Origin: Noviherbaspirillum malthae | GTDB lineage: Bacteria > Pseudomonadota > Gammaproteobacteria > Burkholderiales > Burkholderiaceae_D | Direction: 5' to 3' | Assembly (NCBI RefSeq): GCF_015352985.1 | Contig: NZ_JACYXF010000006.1 | Span: 62,001-126,000, forward strand | DNA: 64,000 bases | Shown: piece by piece, positions 63,750-64,000 of the stretch | Position numbering within the stretch: position 1 is the first letter of the stretch | Layout of the letters: every line of letters starts with the position of its first letter | Made by a program: the position numbers and the translations under genes | Notes under the pieces: generated by a model | The model's input: the letters and a program-made list of their open reading frames with translations, nothing else | What the model was told of the DNA's origin: nothing | Databases searched by the model: none

Positions 63750-64000
63750 TCAGCTAAATACGATTTCGTCGAACAAACCGATCTGCACGATGCAGTCGGC
63801 CGCTTCCGTATCGATGTCCGACGGGTCGCCTTCCTCGACGGCGGCGCTGATGATTTCCCGGATGGCTTCCGGCACTTCGGCATCGCCTCCGACGATGCGT
63901 TCGATGGCATCGGCCACGCCCTGCAGATCGAGCGTGCCGCCCTGCGCAGGGTCCTTGGAAGCAAGAAATGTGGCCGATGTGTAGAGCGGCGCATCGTCGT
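63750..64000 (-). CDS. Unknown protein, C-terminal part (5' end outside window)
   Basis: Reading the minus strand from the window edge gives 82 codons ending at TGA: a segment beginning DDAPLYTSATFLASKDPAQGG, then acidic helices (LQGVADAIERIVGGDAEVPEAIREIISAAVEEGDPSD) and CIVQIGLFDEIVF. Codon use and composition look coding, unlike the arginine- and serine-rich shadow in the neighbouring frame. No family recognised; probably a small acidic conserved protein. Confidence 0.6.
   Translation of the reverse strand, partial: DDAPLYTSATFLASKDPAQGGTLDLQGVADAIERIVGGDAEVPEAIREIISAAVEEGDPSDIDTEAADCIVQIGLFDEIVFS

Noticed and set aside
63662..63994. 110-codon minus-strand frame at the right edge
   Set aside because: Composition (Arg, Ser, Pro rich) marks it as a shadow; the neighbouring frame ending at 63750 looks coding.

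Overview
The window looks like chromosomal DNA from a GC-rich betaproteobacterium of the Burkholderiales, probably an Oxalobacteraceae relative (Herbaspirillum/Noviherbaspirillum type). The evidence is six Bug-type (tripartite tricarboxylate family) periplasmic receptors, a monomeric NADP-isocitrate dehydrogenase, a DUF4148 secreted protein, a trimeric porin of the betaproteobacterial type, and an RlhA close to the E. coli form. The genus is inference. I saw no rRNA, tRNA, CRISPR array, phage or intact insertion sequence.

Bases 1-20 kb are mostly housekeeping and stress genes. They hold the end of a Bug receptor gene with a NylB/class C beta-lactamase-like hydrolase, a wrecked L-serine dehydratase (sdaA) pseudogene, two small proteins, isocitrate dehydrogenase with a clear promoter, palindrome and terminator, and a LacI-type regulator. 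Next comes a trehalose operon in which OtsA carries a membrane sensor module and is translationally coupled to a 53-codon leader ORF. It is followed by a PBP7-like endopeptidase, a BCCT transporter, a Na+/H+ antiporter-like protein, a DUF4148 protein, a hybrid histidine kinase and a LysE exporter.

Bases 20-54 kb are a large catabolic region. Regulators (LysR, IclR, LysR, TetR) alternate with Bug receptors and degradative genes: two NicC/salicylate-hydroxylase-like flavoproteins, a divergent UbiX/UbiD decarboxylase pair, a porin with a LeuCD-type hydro-lyase, and one long operon. That operon encodes a Bug receptor, a flavin monooxygenase, a VOC protein, fumarylacetoacetase, an alpha/beta hydrolase, a three-subunit molybdenum hydroxylase with a CoxG-like protein, a crotonase and a second Bug receptor. 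On the minus strand lies a gentisate cluster (3-hydroxybenzoate 6-hydroxylase-like enzyme, gentisate dioxygenase, acylpyruvate hydrolase, Bug receptor). An XdhC-type molybdenum-enzyme maturation factor follows. Four promoters in this region (ubiD-like, porin, long operon, xdhC-like) share an element of the form TGTTC-N29-TTGCTTCT with identical spacing. It appears to tie decarboxylase, porin/hydro-lyase, molybdenum hydroxylase and maturation factor into one regulon. This is the best candidate for an undescribed system here.

Bases 54-64 kb hold a CBS/cystathionine gamma-synthase-lyase pair, a conserved protein of unknown function, an MlaC-like protein, then a lower-GC orphan AAA+ ATPase bracketed by two inverted copies of a ~120 bp MITE-like repeat, then rlhA and the 3' end of an unknown gene.
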